The translations under genes and the position numbers were made by a program. This document shows, piece by piece, positions 61,598 through 64,000 of a stretch of 64,000 nt of DNA. Where the stretch lies: the NCBI GenBank assembly GCA_030268105.1, contig BSDZ01000008.1:4340001-4404000 (forward strand). The letters run 5' to 3'. The first letter of the stretch is position 1; each line of letters begins with the position of its first letter. The stretch comes from Volvox africanus (lineage: Eukaryota > Chlorophyta > Chlorophyceae > Chlamydomonadales > Volvocaceae). The notes below the pieces were generated by a model. That model saw only the letters and a list, made by a program, of their open reading frames with translations. It searched no databases and had not been told where the DNA came from.

Positions 61598-63129
61598 GAC
61601 TTCCCGGGCGGAGCATTCATCGACCTCCGATCGAGTCCTGACAGTGGGGTCGGACTGTTGAATTGCAAAGCATAATTTGCTGTCGTCCTGTGACGAGCGA
61701 ACGGCACTTTGCATGCATTCCTAAGTGCAGCCTTGCGGCGCTGCGCTATCATTTTTTCCCTATGCACCTGCATAGCCGAGAGACGCTCGGTGACTTTTGG
61801 CCAGCAGGAATTTTATTAAACCTTCATTAGATCACATAAGTCGACCGTGAGTTTTGGTTTCTTAGGGTTACCACAGCCACATCCAACCTCACGGTACGAA
61901 CAAGCGAACAGTATTGGCCGCGACCGGTGCAGTACATAGTGGGACATCCCAAAGTTCTTTTTGGGTAAGCATGTACGGCGGAGCATCCTGGAATCATGGC
62001 TGCATTGTTTTCATCTGTTGATGAGATCATGACGACTTCATGTGTTTATGTCATAAAGCCTCCCTGGCTTGCTGTGAGAAGGCATACCCGGCTACAAACT
62101 GGGGGATAAGTGCCGACTGCCAAGGGCCTTGTATAGCCGAGCTGAAGCTCTAGGAGCGCCAAAGGCGCAGGGCGCCGAGGCGCAGCCAGACGCCACAAGG
62201 CGCAATCTGGGCACACTTGGCGCGGCCAAACTGGCAAGGCCTTGCAACAGCACGCTGGCACAGCACTACTAAGTACAGCATCAGTAACCGCGATCCCAAG
62301 ACACAAACGACTAACCGAACGCGTCAGAGCCGTACGCACCACGCACAGGCTGACCGGTGAGGCCGGCCAGCGGACAGCTACCAGTAAAAGGGCAGGAAAC
62401 GCAGTGCACTGCACTGTCAAACGCAGGGCTTCATGCGCCTAGCAGTCTCCCCAGGGCCGAGCGCCTGTGTGGGGTGTGGCTGAGATCCCTTGACCGCGCG
62501 CTCCTGGCGATCCCGATAGTCCAACTGACCTTCCTCGGGGGCTAGCTGGGCCGAGCCTGACGAAAAGTGGATCAATTTGAGTGGGCGGGGACAAGTGAAA
62601 GAGTTAGGCAAGATCCAACAGTGTGGTCAGATTGCCGGAACTATGGAGCCAACGAGTTAATAAAAGCACAACAAACAGCAAGCTGTACGGCTACCGTACA
62701 TAACCTAGCTTAGAGGCTATGCTCGCTTCACTCATGCCGCATCTAAGCTGCAATTATGATGACATGATTTGGCTTTGTGGATATGAGCATATCAGCATAA
62801 GAGATATGGCCCTTGACCCATATGACGTTCTGTCATTCCACTGGAAGTTGGAGTGTCCGGAACTGACCGTTGACATGCAACTATCCTGCGCCCTGCGCGA
62901 TGTGCGCGCGAGCTGGGACATTCGAATACATGTCCAATTATTTCCTGAAATTGATGGCTGCTGAATTATTACGGTTAGTACTGTCTTATCTTATCTTTAC
63001 AAACTGCTGACAAAAGTGAAAAATTCCCGGTTTAAAGCTTAATCTTGTTTTGTACATGGGAATGTAACATTTTCATCACGAGCATAACAAACCTGATCCT
63101 GATCGGTGGGACACTGTTGGACTAGGGCC

Positions 63130-64000
63130 ATGATGAACACTCAATCAATCGCAGCGCTGCCCAGCCAACGCCTTCTACTGCGGAGAAGTTTGCCTATCAG
63201 GTTTTGTCACTTTCTGAACGCTCTCGTTCGACCACTTGCGCCTTCAGCCCAGCGCGGTTTGTGTCGTTCGACGGCCCCTTTCGACGCGATGACCGCAACC
63301 GCCCTCCAGCACCTAGAAGACTTGGACATTCCAGTTGAAACATTTCATGGCGTTCGTGATGTTGGCGATTTGGGCAGGAACGCAGAGGCTGCCCTAACCA
63401 CCTTAACGACGCTCAGCAGCAGACAGCGCGTCAAGACGCTGCTGACGAGCAACCCGCAGCTACTTTGCGTGCCCTTGGAAGTGTGGCTCGATTGTGAGTG
63501 CCAAAAAGGGAGAGTTTGCATGACTTTGATCCTGAACATGTTCGTATGGTGGATGGGTGACGAAATGAAAAAGTGCCGCAGACTGTCGGCATACGCAGCC
63601 TTAGTGGCTGGCAAGGCATCCGCTTCATCACCGCAGCCGGTGATGGGGTCACCAGGGGGAACGTTTGGGAAGGGGCATTTACGGCTGACGGTTGACCGGT
63701 GTTTCATTGTAACCCCAAGAAGGGGCACGGCCCCAAGGCCTGCACGTCCACTGCGCCGATTCCCGTTGTGCTTGGGGGCTATGAACGGATCACCCAGTGA
63801 TGCTCCGGAACTCTTACCCGAGGGACTGCATCCGAGCACGCTGCGGAAGTCCTAGGAAAGTAGAGAGATGGAGTGGGTTAAGTTGGGTGAAGAATGTACT
63901 GGGGCATGCCAATAGGGGCACCGGTGGTCATGCCCCAGTGCCCCAGTGCTCTCAGACGGAGGTTCATAATAATAATCCAGAATGCGCCTTACGGCATTAT
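63130..64000 (+). CDS. Organelle-targeted protein, first exon (possible mTERF-like), runs off right edge
   Basis: Exon 1 runs from ATG 63130 to 63493, where a strong donor (GATT/GTGAGT) occurs in phase 1. The first 60 residues are rich in Arg, Ser and Leu with almost no acidic residues (SQRLLLRRSLPIRFCHFLNA), as in chloroplast or mitochondrial transit peptides. After that come helical segments (NAEAALTTLTTLSSRQRVKT, then LLTSNPQLLCVPLEVWLD) whose spacing and NPQLL pattern recall mTERF repeats. Only one repeat is visible, so the family is a guess. From 63,494 to the window end I see intron sequence and no second exon that I trust. Confidence 0.5.

Larger units (their letters stand above)
58735..63129. 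other. Intergenic region with repeats, no supported gene
   Basis: 4.4 kb. It holds a pair of inverted dispersed repeats (59,826-59,945 and 61,475-61,597), a CATATAGT tandem patch (61,145-61,195) and a GGCGC-rich palindromic stretch at 62,150-62,250. Short open frames (for example 62,719-62,964) have no motif or splice support. Confidence 0.55.

Noticed and set aside
62046..62420. A 124-codon minus-strand frame with many Cys and Leu
   Set aside because: Derived from GGCGC-rich palindromic sequence; no family match and no gene context.

Overview
The window looks like nuclear DNA of a green alga, most likely a volvocine (Volvox/Gonium/Chlamydomonas relative). The reasons are intron-rich genes with GTRNGN donors and short exons, GC-rich coding sequence next to AT-rich repeats, long Gln/Ala/Gly runs in proteins, TGTAA-type poly(A) signals, and two families typical of this group: a gametolysin (peptidase M11) fragment and a GAF-domain protein of a volvocine-expanded type. 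There are no operons, CRISPR arrays or bacterial features. Gene models were built by hand from splice signals, reading-phase continuity and protein motifs, so exon borders are predictions.

Layout. 1-5,647 (-): 5' part of a GAF-type protein gene that runs off the left edge. 7,346-16,393 (-): a 16-exon HSPA12-type Hsp70-like ATPase gene. 17,571-22,121 (+): a six-exon SRPBCC/START-like lipid-binding protein gene, divergent from the HSPA12-like gene. 24,252-25,386 (-): a small four-exon gene, possibly a ciliary microtubule inner protein. 25.4-37 kb: a gene-poor, repeat-rich block. It holds a non-autonomous LTR retrotransposon (27,319-30,867) with an inverted duplication of its gag remnant, a truncated gametolysin fragment, two strong palindromes, AT microsatellites and fragments of a second repeat family. 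37,050-55,463 (-): a very large 12-exon gene for the COPII scaffold protein SEC16 (about 3,800 residues), with repeat fragments in its introns. 55,892-58,734 (+): a two-domain rhodanese/mercaptopyruvate-sulfurtransferase-like gene, head-to-head with SEC16 across a 428-bp shared promoter. 58.7-63.1 kb: a repeat-bearing intergenic block. 63,130 to the right edge (+): first exon of an organelle-targeted, possibly mTERF-like protein.

The genes do not form a single pathway; they are housekeeping genes (ER export, sulfur transfer, chaperone-like ATPase, lipid binding) separated by mobile DNA. The most notable points are a repeated intronic sequence found four times, always in introns and always in the sense orientation, in two genes (introner-like); the retrotransposon whose transcript could fold into a hairpin of about 500 bp; four copies of a D-x-S-FFD-S-L motif in SEC16; and a rhodanese whose second domain seems to lack its catalytic cysteine.
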